From NCBI GenBank assembly GCA_004794655.1, contig SMMW01000597.1:186001-250000 (forward strand): a stretch of 64,000 bases of DNA, given 5' to 3'. The translations under genes and the position numbers were made by a program. This document shows, piece after piece, positions 24,801 through 36,800 of this stretch (within the stretch, counting starts at the first letter, position 1; each line of letters starts with the position of its first letter). The stretch is from Marisa cornuarietis (taxonomy: Eukaryota > Mollusca > Gastropoda > Architaenioglossa > Ampullariidae). The notes below the pieces were generated by a model. That model was not told where the DNA came from, ran no database searches, and was given only the letters and a program-made list of their open reading frames with translations.

Positions 24801-27800
24801 TGAACCTGGCAGGTGTTCAAAGCCCTGACTATCGAGCGCCCCCTACGCAGGTGAGCAGCCAGGTACTAGTGACATTGCTGGGAATATCACACAGCAAGAC
24901 CAGAGATGTCTCACTTATCGCATTTTTATCTCTCCTCTCCTTTGAAAAAAAAAACATATTTAGCGCTTGTTATCAAGGTTGTTGTCCACTACATTTGTTT
25001 TAAAATGACACACGCCGGAAGTATACCCAGGTTGGAGTGAGTCAGGCTCACCTCAAGGAAGAACCACCCTGCTTTTAATTTTTCAAACGTTAAGCAGGAT
25101 GCTTATTGATAACAACTCGCTTCTGACGGAAAATCGAAGTCGAAATCGACAGCCCTGCCGTGTGGGGAGGGCCAGAGTGGCAGGGCGAGTAAAGATATCG
25201 GGTGCCCACGTGACAGCAGCAGCAGCTGTCGCCAAACACATGGTTTAGCAACAACTCGCGATGCTGCTGAAGCGAAAGAGACATGTGTGAAAACCTGATG
25301 TCAGGTTGGGACATCCTCAGCAAGCCAGGCTTATGCCCACTGGTGCTGAAGACTGGGAAGTTTTGAAATGTTTAAGGTGTGATGCTTTTGACTGGTAGTG
25401 TGTGCTTGGCTACTAAGATAATGGAGAATTTTGTTGTGTTGTTTTTATTATCTTTGTTTGTTTTGTCAAGTGTCAGCCATGTAGGGAACGACACTTTAGA
25501 CATAATCTTTATTATTATTAACAAAAAGGCCGTATGGAGGTATAAAAAGTAACTTTTGGGTGGTCACTAAAAATATTGCCTAGGAATAACCAAGTTATGG
25601 GTGCATGACTGCATGGGTGTGTCCTTATGAAAGACTTCTTCCTGGGTTTTTTCCCCTTTATATAGCGTGAGGATGCGCTGGTAAAAATATTAATAGAAAT
25701 TGCTTTTTTTAAGGGAAGCTGTTACTGCAGAACCGCCGGGTTGGGAACAAAAATAAAAGCGTGGAGAATTCTTCTGTTGCAAAGAAGAGGTGATGATAAC
25801 CAGATGTTTATCAAGTTACAGATAGGCCACCCTCAGCGCGGTCTTCAGCTTCCTTGTTGTGTATTGATTCACGACGAAGAACATGAAGTAAAGCGAAGAG
25901 ACTGGAAACACGAATGCCTGTAATTTATGGGAGGCTTTTCAGTAAAGACATTGCAAGAAGATCACACTGCAACATTTTTTTTTCTTTTTCGAAAACTTTA
26001 AGCTGTTTGTTGCCTTGATGTCACAAAGCAACGAAAGGGTTGCATGAGTGTAGCGAGCACTTCAGGGTAATTTCATGCAGTCGAGAATGGAAATTGTCCG
26101 GAAGATGACTTAGAGAACACAAACGAAAGCTTGCACAGGTTCATAAACCATGTCTTGAGCCTGTTGCGTGTTGGCTTCAGTATTTGCTCACAATACAAAT
26201 GTAAAAATATTTCGACTTTCTTGTCGCCTGTGTTATTTACCCCCCAACAAGACATTGCAAACAAAACGTGCTTCTTATGTAAAGTGGCAAAGCAGTCACG
26301 CATGCAGACTGTCACGTGATGGAGGTAATCAAGTGAACCAATCAACCTTAACGGAGAAGAATACGGGCATCAGGTGATGGAAGTTGACTGGGTGAAAAAA
26401 AGTAGTGCGGGTTGGAAAGGGAGCAAACTAATTGACACCTGTCCCCACCCTCCATCCTTTTCCTCCCATCTCTCCCTCTTTTTTTTTTTTTTTTTGGTTT
26501 GTTGGACTGGCTGACAGCGAGCTATGCTCTGGGCCACTGGCAACAGCTGGCAAGCACGACCATCACAGTGGGCTCCCGGCCAAAGCTACAACAAACTGAG
26601 TGGGGTGGAGGGTGCAGTGGAGCGGGGTGTTAAACAGTTGTCATTCTACTGGACTACGCGTGGCCTCATCTCCCCCTCCCACAACCTAAACATGGCGGTT
26701 ACAAAAATGCCTGAAATATTTGTACAAACATCTTATTCAAGTCAACACACGATACAATTTTTAGTACTTACCGCTTTATACCGCTGTATACTTATTGTGA
26801 GAATTTTACTGTTGTGCACTAGAGTCACTAATTTAGCTGTACTGTTCCATTTTAAGGACATGCAGTTGACACCAACTTACTTTTCTAACACATACTGCTT
26901 AAAGATTACTACAAAATTTTATTGAACCTTCCAACCGACTGAAAAATTCTGATTTCTCTGTTTCACAGAAAACAAATTAAAAAAAAAATAGACTGGGGGT
27001 TTGTTCCTTTGTTTGATAAATACATCTGCCACCATTCTGGAACACTGAGAAAAAATTATAATAGTTACTTGCAACTATTTATGTGGCATTTCATTTTAAA
27101 ATTTTGGTTTGCTTTTTGCTAATCTGAACTACTTGTCATTTGTTGCAGGTTCTGTGGCACCTGGATGTGTTTCGACGGAGTTACCGGCGCATGCTGGGCC
27201 ACACTTGCATGGGAAATTCGTGCATATTCTGTGCACTCAAGGTAATAGATCAATTAATCACCGTGTTTATTATCCACTGCCCTGTGGTAGTTTGCTGCCG
27301 AGCTTCAAGCCAGTACTCCCGGCAGTCCAAGATATAAATCACAGGCAACTGTAACTGGCGGCCGACTTTGTGTTGCTGGGGTAGATCCTAGCTGACAAGT
27401 ATAGTGTACAGTAAATAGTAGACTAATCAGCGGTGTTCATCAGAGCGGAGTAAATATTGATTTCTGTCGCGTGCGAACAGGTAGACAGGGTTGTCGAGTA
27501 ACATGAAATTTCTCAATAAGATTTTTAATCTCTGGAATCCGCGCAGGGGTCAGCAAAGCTATCGTCATACTAGCCCTGAAATGCGGGGTAGATTGCGGAC
27601 CTTGTTTTGGCCTGAGCTGGCAGTGAAAGAATAATGGGGGTTATTTTGTCGCCCTATACCTTGTTGGAAGACTGTGGGCGTGACATTCAGTTGCAGTTTG
27701 ATAGAACATGTCAGAATGGTTTTCTGAGTGGTCAGAAACTGATAAGATGGCAATGGTGTCTCTGTGCCGTTGAAGGATAGTCTTCGCTGATAATACAGTT

Positions 27801-30800
27801 TCGGTTGCAAGATTCACTTCAAAGCTCAGCCCTTCCCCCCCCCCTCAAACCCAGCATTTGTGCAGTGCTGTTATGGTTACAGTAATGCACACTTCATACA
27901 GGTCCAGACACCCAGAGTGGCGCAACTGTTAGCGCCTGTCACAAGTACAGGGAGGATTTTGTCACAGGTTCAGAGCTTGCCTCGGGCAGGCTGTTCTTTC
28001 TCTGGGTAACGGCACCTGTTTACTTGCTTTACCCTGGTCTAGCCTTAGTTGCTGGCTCAGACACCCATTCTGACTCACTTAAATCATTATCGGGACACAC
28101 ACACACACACAACTGTAAGACAGTTCGGAGTCGAGTTATAACAAGCATAGATAATGACACGTGAGCGCCTATTAGGAATAGTCCTGAAGCTTAATGGCCA
28201 ATCAGGGGAGGAAAAAAACCCGTTTCTGGCTAAAGGAAAGTCGAGTTGCCTTCGTGCAGTGCTCGGTCTTCAACTTTTGTTAACTGCTTTAGTGCTGTGT
28301 GTGCTGGGCCGACGAGAGGCGACATCTTGTTAACCCGCCAGAAGAATACACGAAGGCTAAATCGATCCTTGTTGCTGGGTTGTGGAGGCAAAGGAGGAGA
28401 ATCGGAGTGGTGAGGGTGGGGTGGAGCAAACGGTGAGGGAGGCGAGCACATTGGTTGGTCAGACGACTGGCATACTGCATCTTTGGCAACATCGTTATCA
28501 TTGTTATCAACTTCGTGAGGCCTGGACTAAAACTTTCCGCGAAATTTGCGCTAACCAGGTGAGCCGCAGAGTGATTTCATCTGGACACCTGCCTACTTTG
28601 TAGGTGTTAACTGAAGTCCCGGTGTCATTCGGTTCATATTAGAAAACATACATTGATACAGTGCCAAGCAGAGGGCCCTTGAGTGGTCTCTTCTGTAGTC
28701 GACCTAGAGCGTCTGTCCATCAGCTGCTCAGTCGACAACAGGTCAGTGAGGCAACTATAAAAGAATGATTTGTCAGACTTCTTCTCCTTTGACAGTTCTG
28801 TAATGGCGGTGGAGGGAGTACAGTTAGGGGTGCAGAAAAAACCCCGCTGATCAAAAAGCAGGAAGCAGGCAACGGGGGTGGGATGGGGTGGGGGGATCCC
28901 TCGCCTCCACTCTCGTGTGTGCAGTCCGAGGCTTGAGCGGGTGCCAAGTAAGATGGATCTTCTGTGACATGGCGGTTTGTTACCTCAGGTCACCGTGACA
29001 AAGAGGGCCGTTGGCTGTCGATGTGGACTTTTAAAAAATACGGTCTTTTGCGAACTATAGCCAGATAGCCTGTTGGCACGGTATCACACGTATAGCAATG
29101 TTGTTCACCACTAGGTATCATTTGGCAGTTGCAGGAAAATGTTTCAACTGGTAACCTAGGTAGCAACTCTTCCAAATCATAGAATGCTAGGACAAACTAA
29201 AAAGTTCGATAATATAACATAGGTAACACTGTTCTACGGAAGTAAGTTCTGATCTGATAAATTGATGATGATGATGTCCATTTGTAATGCGCAGGTATCC
29301 ATTCAGAAGAATGCTCATTGCGCAGCAAAAACTAAATAAATAAAAAAATATAAGAAAATAAAAAAATAATTGAAAGAAGGGAAATATGTCTTTGTTACTA
29401 AATATATACCATGTGCGAAAACGCGTGCCTGTGTGTGTGTGTGTGCGCGCGCGGGATTTAGAATAAGAGCACTTGGTATCTTTCGTTTTTGTAAGGACTT
29501 CTATATACCCGTTTAATAATACCCTCACACAACAAATTTTTAATGAGTAAACTAAACGATCACACTCCTGGAAAACATTATCCGAACACACACACACAAG
29601 TACACACACTCAGCGCCACTCGCGTAGTTTTACTGTCAACAACAACAAAAACAACAACAAACCCCTCAAGTTTTGCATTTTTCTTGCCAGTAATGGTGCG
29701 TAAGAGTTACAGGTGTGTCGTCCTTCCTCTGCAGGTGATCTTCACGCAGTTCCAGTACAGTGACAAGGCAGCACTACATCCAGATGCATTGCGCAAGGCG
29801 CTGGCAGAGACCTTCGCCAACCAGCAGCGGTTCCAGTTGGGCCACATGGACGATGCTGCTGAATGTTTCGTAAGTTGTCGTCTGCTTGTCCACCTCGCTT
29901 GACGTACGTAACCGCTGGCAACGCCGATTGGGAGAAGAGATTGGCGAGTGTGCATGGCTGGGTTGGCGAAGGCTGCACTACTTTTGGTAGTAGTACAGTA
30001 GTAGTAATAATAATAATATGTGTAGACATGTTTACATTCTTGGGCCCATGAACCAGGTCGATATGTGTTGCGACATAATCGTTTATTTATCAAAAAGCAG
30101 AAAGAATGTACTGCACGGTTGCTGGTACTTTTTTTTTAATTGCATTGTGGGAATCGAGAAGGTAGTGGGTGCGGAACGTTTGTGTTTAACGCTTCTCAGT
30201 GACAGTCGAGTCTTACAGGTCACAAACTGTCCCTAGTATAGTGAGGGGGAAGGTACGGAAAAGGTACATTCGATCTGAGCTGCCCGATTTTTTTTCTTCA
30301 TACTATTAAAAAAAATGATTGTGAAGTAAGTAAACACTATTACAGTAAGGTCAAATGACTGACTAAGAAGGGGATATCTACAGCAGTCAGATATGTGAAT
30401 GAACTAACTGCAGCGGGGGAAAGTACGCACACATTATCAAACATAGATGTGAAAGAGGGTCTTCACTGTCAGAAGTGTAATTAATTTTCTGAGAACCGGA
30501 AGACAGTATAAATCTGTGTTGAAAAGATCGTTCTAGGCTTGATATAAAGAGCATTAATTCTTATCTATGTTAGAACAAGTATTCCGATGGCAGTTTACAG
30601 AACAATAAGCAGAGTCTATTAATATAGCATATTTATAAACATATACACAGAATATGAATGGCAGCGGGTTTGGTGGAAAACGGTATTGGAAAGCTGTTAG
30701 CAGAAGACAGGCCGCAGTGGTCTAATGCGTTAGAGGGGAAGCCAAAAAATATATGGTATACAGTTTGTGACGCAACTGTCACGTTACAGGTGTGCCGTGA

Positions 30801-33800
30801 CCCACCTTTAACACTGATGCCTGTATGTGTTATATGACCAGGGTCATGGCAGGTGTCATGCCAACTTATATAATGTCTTTGGTGACATTAACTGTGGCAG
30901 ATGGGCAGTCGACATTTCGACTGCTGCTGCTTCTTCAGGGGGTGGGGGTGGGTACATAAATTTAAGTACTTTTGCCCTATAGCAGTGTAATATAAATGCC
31001 ACAGCTAAGAGACATCGCGACAATCAAACGAGGGAGAGAGAAGGGGTGTGGAGAAACTTCTAGGGCTGTAAATGTTTTCCTTAAAAAGTCATTACTTTCA
31101 AAGACACGATTATTAATAACACATGCATTTTATGGTCCCCAGCGTTAAGCCAAATGATGAAACCTGTTATAAATGTGTGTGTGTGGGGGGGGGGGGCAGA
31201 GAAGAGTGCGGGCATGCATGTGAAAGAGAGCGCGAGAAGGGTCTGCGTGTGTGCTTGCTTACGTGGGGACATGTACGTGTGAAAAGGAATGGAAAATGAT
31301 TTAACTGAATGAGGCTATAAGTCGACTCTTTTGGGGGACAGGAGAACATCCTGCGTCGAATCCACTTCCACATCGCCAGCAGCTTCAGCGAGGACGCCTG
31401 CACAGCTCCCCACTGCCTCCCGCACCAGAAGTTCGCTATGAACGTTCATGAAAAGGTACCCAGAGTTTGACTGAGATAATTTGTCAGTTGTTTATTAGTG
31501 GCTAGATCATCTACTAACGCTTATTCCTCTATTCCTCTTTTGCTGCAGTTGCTGCCTGTTATTTCCCCCCTCCCCCATTGAAACCAACAAAAATCATTGA
31601 GTTCTACAGAAAACACAACACCAACCATAAAAGGAATAATTATCTTTTGGATTATAACCACTCACTCGCCCACCTTACCCTTCTTTTATCACCATTTCCC
31701 TCCTGCCCCCTCCCTTTGATTTCTTCGGTTTCCCAGGTTTTCTTTTGTGTTCATTTTTTTTTTTTAAAGTATGGGGTGGGGCGAGAGAGGGAGGTGCATC
31801 ACTAAATGGCACTTGCTAAACCATCCGTCAAGTTGTCCCTCCATTGCTGCAGCCGGAAGCCAGCTTTTTACTCCTTTTCTCTTCAGAAAGCAGCGCTCAA
31901 CAGCCGAGGATCGACTGGGACTGTTTTGTTGTCGTCTTGGCAACAGCCGGCTGGCTGTGTGCCTGTTGATGTAGAGGCCGGTCAAATATCATGGGACAAA
32001 AATAGTGTCTTTAACGTTCCCTTGTGGAGATGGTGGGATGGCCTGTTGTATTGCGAACTAGCAGAGAGAGGGGGAGGTGTTTTGCAGTCTCACGTTTCCT
32101 TATTGTGTTGGGAAGCACACACCTGTATTTTGTTCTCAGTCTTAGTCTTTCTTCCAAGATCACTGCAAAAGAATGAACATTTACACTACCTGTTGGTACA
32201 TATTATGTCCAGGATCTCAATCAGCATTTCTGCCTTCCTCATCTCCCTCCACTCCACCCTACTCATTCTCTCTCTTTCTCTCTCACCCACACACCTAATC
32301 TTTATAATACTTTTTGTGCCTTCCCCGGTATTCAGTAGCTGTTTACCAAATCTCTGGCACAGAAGAGTACAACCCAAGAAGAATAAAATGTGTTGTCAGC
32401 AGGTGTGCAAGTATAAGAGAATGCTTTACATGGAAGGTAGACATAAAACATTTAAATGTGGTCATGTATCCTTTTCTGTTAGAGTCTGTTATAAATGGCA
32501 GAAATGTTAGTGTACATACATTTTAAGAACTAGTTGTAAGGAATTGTCTGATGTTGATGGTGTGATGTTTTGAGTGTTTTTGTGCTTCAACACAGGTGGT
32601 GTGCCCATGTGGAGCCAGCTCCAGTCCACTCAAGTTCAGTGAGATGGTTCACTATGTGTCTGCCTCTGCTCTGGTGTGAGTTTTCTGAGGAACTTACTGT
32701 TTATCAATGTGACTCATAGCAGACTTTTGATTGGACGGTTGCCAACTGAGCATGCCAACACATTAAATAAATGATAGCATATTTTTTTCACTGAACAACG
32801 AACTTGCTGTCCTCTGAATACTGAATTTTCTTTTCCATATGACTTCTGGAGTTTTGTGACTTCTTTTGGCATTTACTAAGTGATAACTGCTTTTGATAGT
32901 ATTTTTCATGCAATTTTGTTTTTAAAAAAATGCTTTTTAATGGTATGATCTTTCCAGTGCACAGACACGGATGATGCAGGAGTCAGGTGATATGCTTCAT
33001 CCTGACCGGTTTGGACTGCTTCTTCGCAAGGCTGCATCGATGGGGGATGTCCGTGACTGCCCAGTAAGAATAAACAGAACTGATGACAAAACCAAATAGA
33101 ATGATCAAATCACATCTGTGACCTAATTTATAATGAATATTTTATTTTTAAAATAACCTAAAACAGTACATTGATTTAAAGGGAAATGCAGTTTCAAATG
33201 ATTTTTTTTCAACTAAAGTGGCATGGCAGTTAGGGAATGTGCTTAATGGTTTATTGTGTAATTGTTAAAAATGAAACTTTTCTGTGTCCAGGCCATGTGT
33301 GGGCGACAGATTCAGAAGCAAAGGACTCTTCTCAATGTTCCTGATGTCGGTAAGTTGTACTTTCTGAATTTAACTAAAATATTTTTATTGTTGTAAATGA
33401 TAGCCAACCATGAATTGTGTTCATTCTTACAACCCGATGCTGGAAATAATTTTGGTTATGAAAAAAGATTGCAGCAGAGGACAGTTCAAGGTACACATAT
33501 GCGTTACATTTGTTTCCAGTGAGCGTGGGACTTGTCTGGGATTCTGACCGCCCTTCCACCGAAATGACAACAGAAGTGGCAAGCTGTTTGGGCACAATTA
33601 TCTACTTACAAGATGTGAGATTTGTTTGCCCATCTCACATTGTTTTATGCTTCATTAGTTCATTGCCTTTTCTTCATATCTGGAAAGTAAAAGTTGTGGA
33701 AGTTATTGTACTTATAATGCACTGTGTGGATTTGGAAAAAGCTGAAAAGTTTCTATTTTATACCTTATAGTTTTGTTTCATGAGATACTGTTCACTAAAC

Positions 33801-36800
33801 TTTTTAAATTTTATGCAGCAGGTTTGTGGTTACTTCATGCTGTCTCTTTTGATACCATCACTAAATGAAGGCTATGAGAAAACAAATTTTAATGGACAAG
33901 CAATAAATGTAAAATAAAACCTTCCACCCATTCTCCCCTTCTTCTTTTTTTAAGTTAAAGGTTTGTCCATCATTTGAGACACCTGACCATGCCACTTTTC
34001 CCTCTTTTCCAGATGTTCCATTGTGTGATGCCTGACGTCAGGTGTCTTCCACGATTGCAACTTGTGGCAATAGTTTGTTACTATGGAAAACACTACTCCA
34101 CTTTTGTTTTCCACTCCAAATTGCGCACATGGGTGTATTTTGATGATGCCACTGTCCGAGAGGTAAGAAGACTGAATTTAAGCAATAATGCCATTTAGTC
34201 TCTGTTTCTAACCTTTTCCAGTAATTTTCATTTTTAATTGGCATTGCAGTTTTGTTGAAAGATTTGTTACCCCTTTAAAAAAAATTGTCATAGATAAAAC
34301 TTACAGAAACAAAAACACTTTTTCTGTTTTGTTTCTGCTGCTCTCTTTGCACATATTCTAATTTCATTTATTTTTCTACGTTTGGCATTTGGTTGGCTTA
34401 AAAGCTAAGAGTCTGCGTAACTGCAGATCAGTCATTTGATTAAGATTGCATACAACAGATAATTGGATCATTCAGAAACTTTATTTATTCCCTTATTCAA
34501 AACATCAGATTGGCCCACAGTGGGAAAATGTTGTGGAGAAATGCAGTAAAGGGCGCTTCCAGCCACTTCTCCTTCTTTATGCTAATCCTGGTGCCAGTCC
34601 TGTCCCTGTTGACACAGCACCTCATAAGCGAGTTATGGCGCCTGGTTATGCTCCAGTTCCAGGTACTTTAACATTCTTGAAACGGACTTAAAACATCAAA
34701 CGTTAAAAGATAAGAGTAATGAAAATTATGCTTATTCTTCAAGTTTATTTTATCATTTATCTAGATCTTGATTATGAGGACCGATCAAATAATATTTTAT
34801 AAATGAAAGCAATAATTTGTGTTAAGTGGAATTAATTGCTTAGATGTGTGTTGGTTGAAACTTTATTATTCCAGCATAATAAATAGTTGGTTGTCTCTTA
34901 CAGCTATGACTTCCAATGAGATTGACTGTGGCTTAAATCGCACACATGAGAGCATCAAAAGCATCCAGACACACCGATCAGTCACCTCAAACAAGGATCC
35001 ACAGGCACCAGCTGATGTCACCTCTAATAACCATTTTGTCACTTCTGACGGGTCCTCATCGACAGATTCAGGCCGAGACTCGCCAGGAAGGCTGAGTCGT
35101 GAGCATGCTCGCCAGCCCAGCTTTTTGATAGCTGTGACGGGAAAAAATGAGAAAAATCGCCTTCTTCATGGGGGAGCATCATCTCCTCTTCCTCCTGCTG
35201 GAATTACAGGAAACTGTCCCGGAAGGGAGCTGCCAGGGGGAATAGCCAGACCTGTATCTGACACTCGGCCATCTAACGATGACTGTGCTTCATACACACT
35301 TTCAGGAGGAGACCAGTATCGTCGGCCGTACATGAATGGCTTAGATACATCACAACTGCCAATGCCTCCAAATATGTCAAGGCACAATCCTGATGTTCAG
35401 CACAGAGAGAACTTCAAACGGAATGGTGCTGGTTCCAAAGAAATGGGTGGGGTAGATATCATACGATATCAAGTAGATCCCAGCAGAACTTTGAACAATC
35501 ACACCCCAGATTTCACCCTGCAGCAGTCTCAAGCTGACTTTCATCCAATACAAAGGGCTGAAAATGACCATGGGAACCCTAAACCTCCTGCAGTGTTCAA
35601 TGTTCGACAGCAGTCTAATTATACTGGACATTTAGACAAGACCGTTGCAAGCACAGGTGAACATGCCAGTAATGGACAGCATGTGGTTCTTAAACCCAAG
35701 CCAACAGGTCATGGTCACTGTGATGCTGTTGATTGTCATTCTCATTCACCAGTGCAGTCAGGTCTTGCCACTTTACCACGGAATAAAGGCCAGAATGGTG
35801 TGGGCGAGGTCCCTTCTCATCAAAGACAATGTTCAGGTCATCAAGAGGTTGCACAGATCACTCGCCAGGCCTCCATGGGCAACCTGACTTTGCTTGGAAA
35901 TGAAGGGTCTATTCCTCCTGGTACCCCACCTCCAGAATATCAGAAGCTTGACCCCCATCTTCAACACCACTCTCGTCAGACTTCTGTCTCTTCTCAGGGC
36001 AGCATGATAAAGTCATCAGCATCCATGGGGCACATAGAACAGAGCCTAATGCTTATTGAGGACAAGCCAAAGAAAAAGACTAAAAAAGATCCTAAAGAGA
36101 AAAAATCAAGTGATAAAGACTCATCAAAAAAATCAGATAGGAAGAAGTCTTCCTCAAAATTGGATTCTGGATCCAAGAGAAGAGGGAGTGATGGCAATGT
36201 GATTGAGGAGGATATGAGCAGCTACATTGACAGGCAGAAAGTGGAGTCTGTCTTGAAGCAACAAGGACTCAAGCATCAAGGGGTGCATCGCACAAACTCC
36301 TCCTGCAGCAATAACAGCTCTAGCAGTCTCGAGTCAGACAGCTTAATGGGGAGACTGCTGGCTACCAAGGCTGCTGAAAGCTCTTTTGACAGTATTTCTC
36401 TCGGATCACACAAGGATTCTGGTTATGGCAGCAGTGATCGCAACAGCTCCAGTTCAACAGGCAGTGGAACCATTGATCCTTATGCTCAGTATTTCATCAG
36501 CAAAAGCATGGTCATTCCCCGTTCAGTAAACACACAGGTGAGTGTAGTTCACCATTCCAATTATTTTCTTTGTTGCCATGTACTTTTGTCTCCAAAAAAA
36601 ATTTTATGACGGCTCTGGTTCATTTTCTTAACTTTTCAGGAAATAATTTTTTTCACTGCTTTTTTTTCAAACGTTAATTAAATGTTGAACATTTATTATT
36701 TTAAAGTATGCAATAGAAATTTAAAATTAGATCTAAGTGAAAAGGGCATTGTCTTTTTATTTAAGACATCTTGTATACTGTCTGTAATCAAATAAAGGTT

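Larger units (their letters stand above)
19062..27148 (+). other. USP intron 1 (8.1 kb)
   Basis: It is the longest intron of the gene. It contains the interrupted repeat and MITE at 21,011-22,021, a CTCF-like site at 24,832-24,850, a G-rich stretch around 20,700-20,980 and a poly-T run near 26,480. No coding exon is needed here: the exons on either side are both phase 0 and join through the conserved AVQ|VLWHLD sequence. Intron 1 position is typical for regulatory elements, but none is proven. Confidence 0.7.
18900..34662 (+). other. USP catalytic domain of the USP54-like gene (exons 1-10)
   Basis: Residues 1 to about 382. The Cys box is [19 protein letters not shown], with the nucleophile Cys at about residue 47. 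The next exons give [27 protein letters not shown], then [13 protein letters not shown] and RIHFHIA, which are hallmark USP53/54 blocks. [10 protein letters not shown] follows, and the His box YYGKHYSTF with His at about residue 308, then VYFDDATV. The domain ends at [15 protein letters not shown] and PLLLLYANP. Both the Cys and the His expected for thiol-protease chemistry are present. Confidence 0.93.

Noticed and set aside
30714..30745. tRNA-like A box (AGTGGTCTAATGCGTTAGAG)
   Set aside because: No B box follows at the right distance and no cloverleaf forms; at best a decayed SINE fragment.
31806..32510. 234-codon open frame on the + strand
   Set aside because: It lies within USP intron 4, has low-complexity Ser/Leu/Ile composition, no domain and no fitting splice sites. 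The exons on either side join without it.
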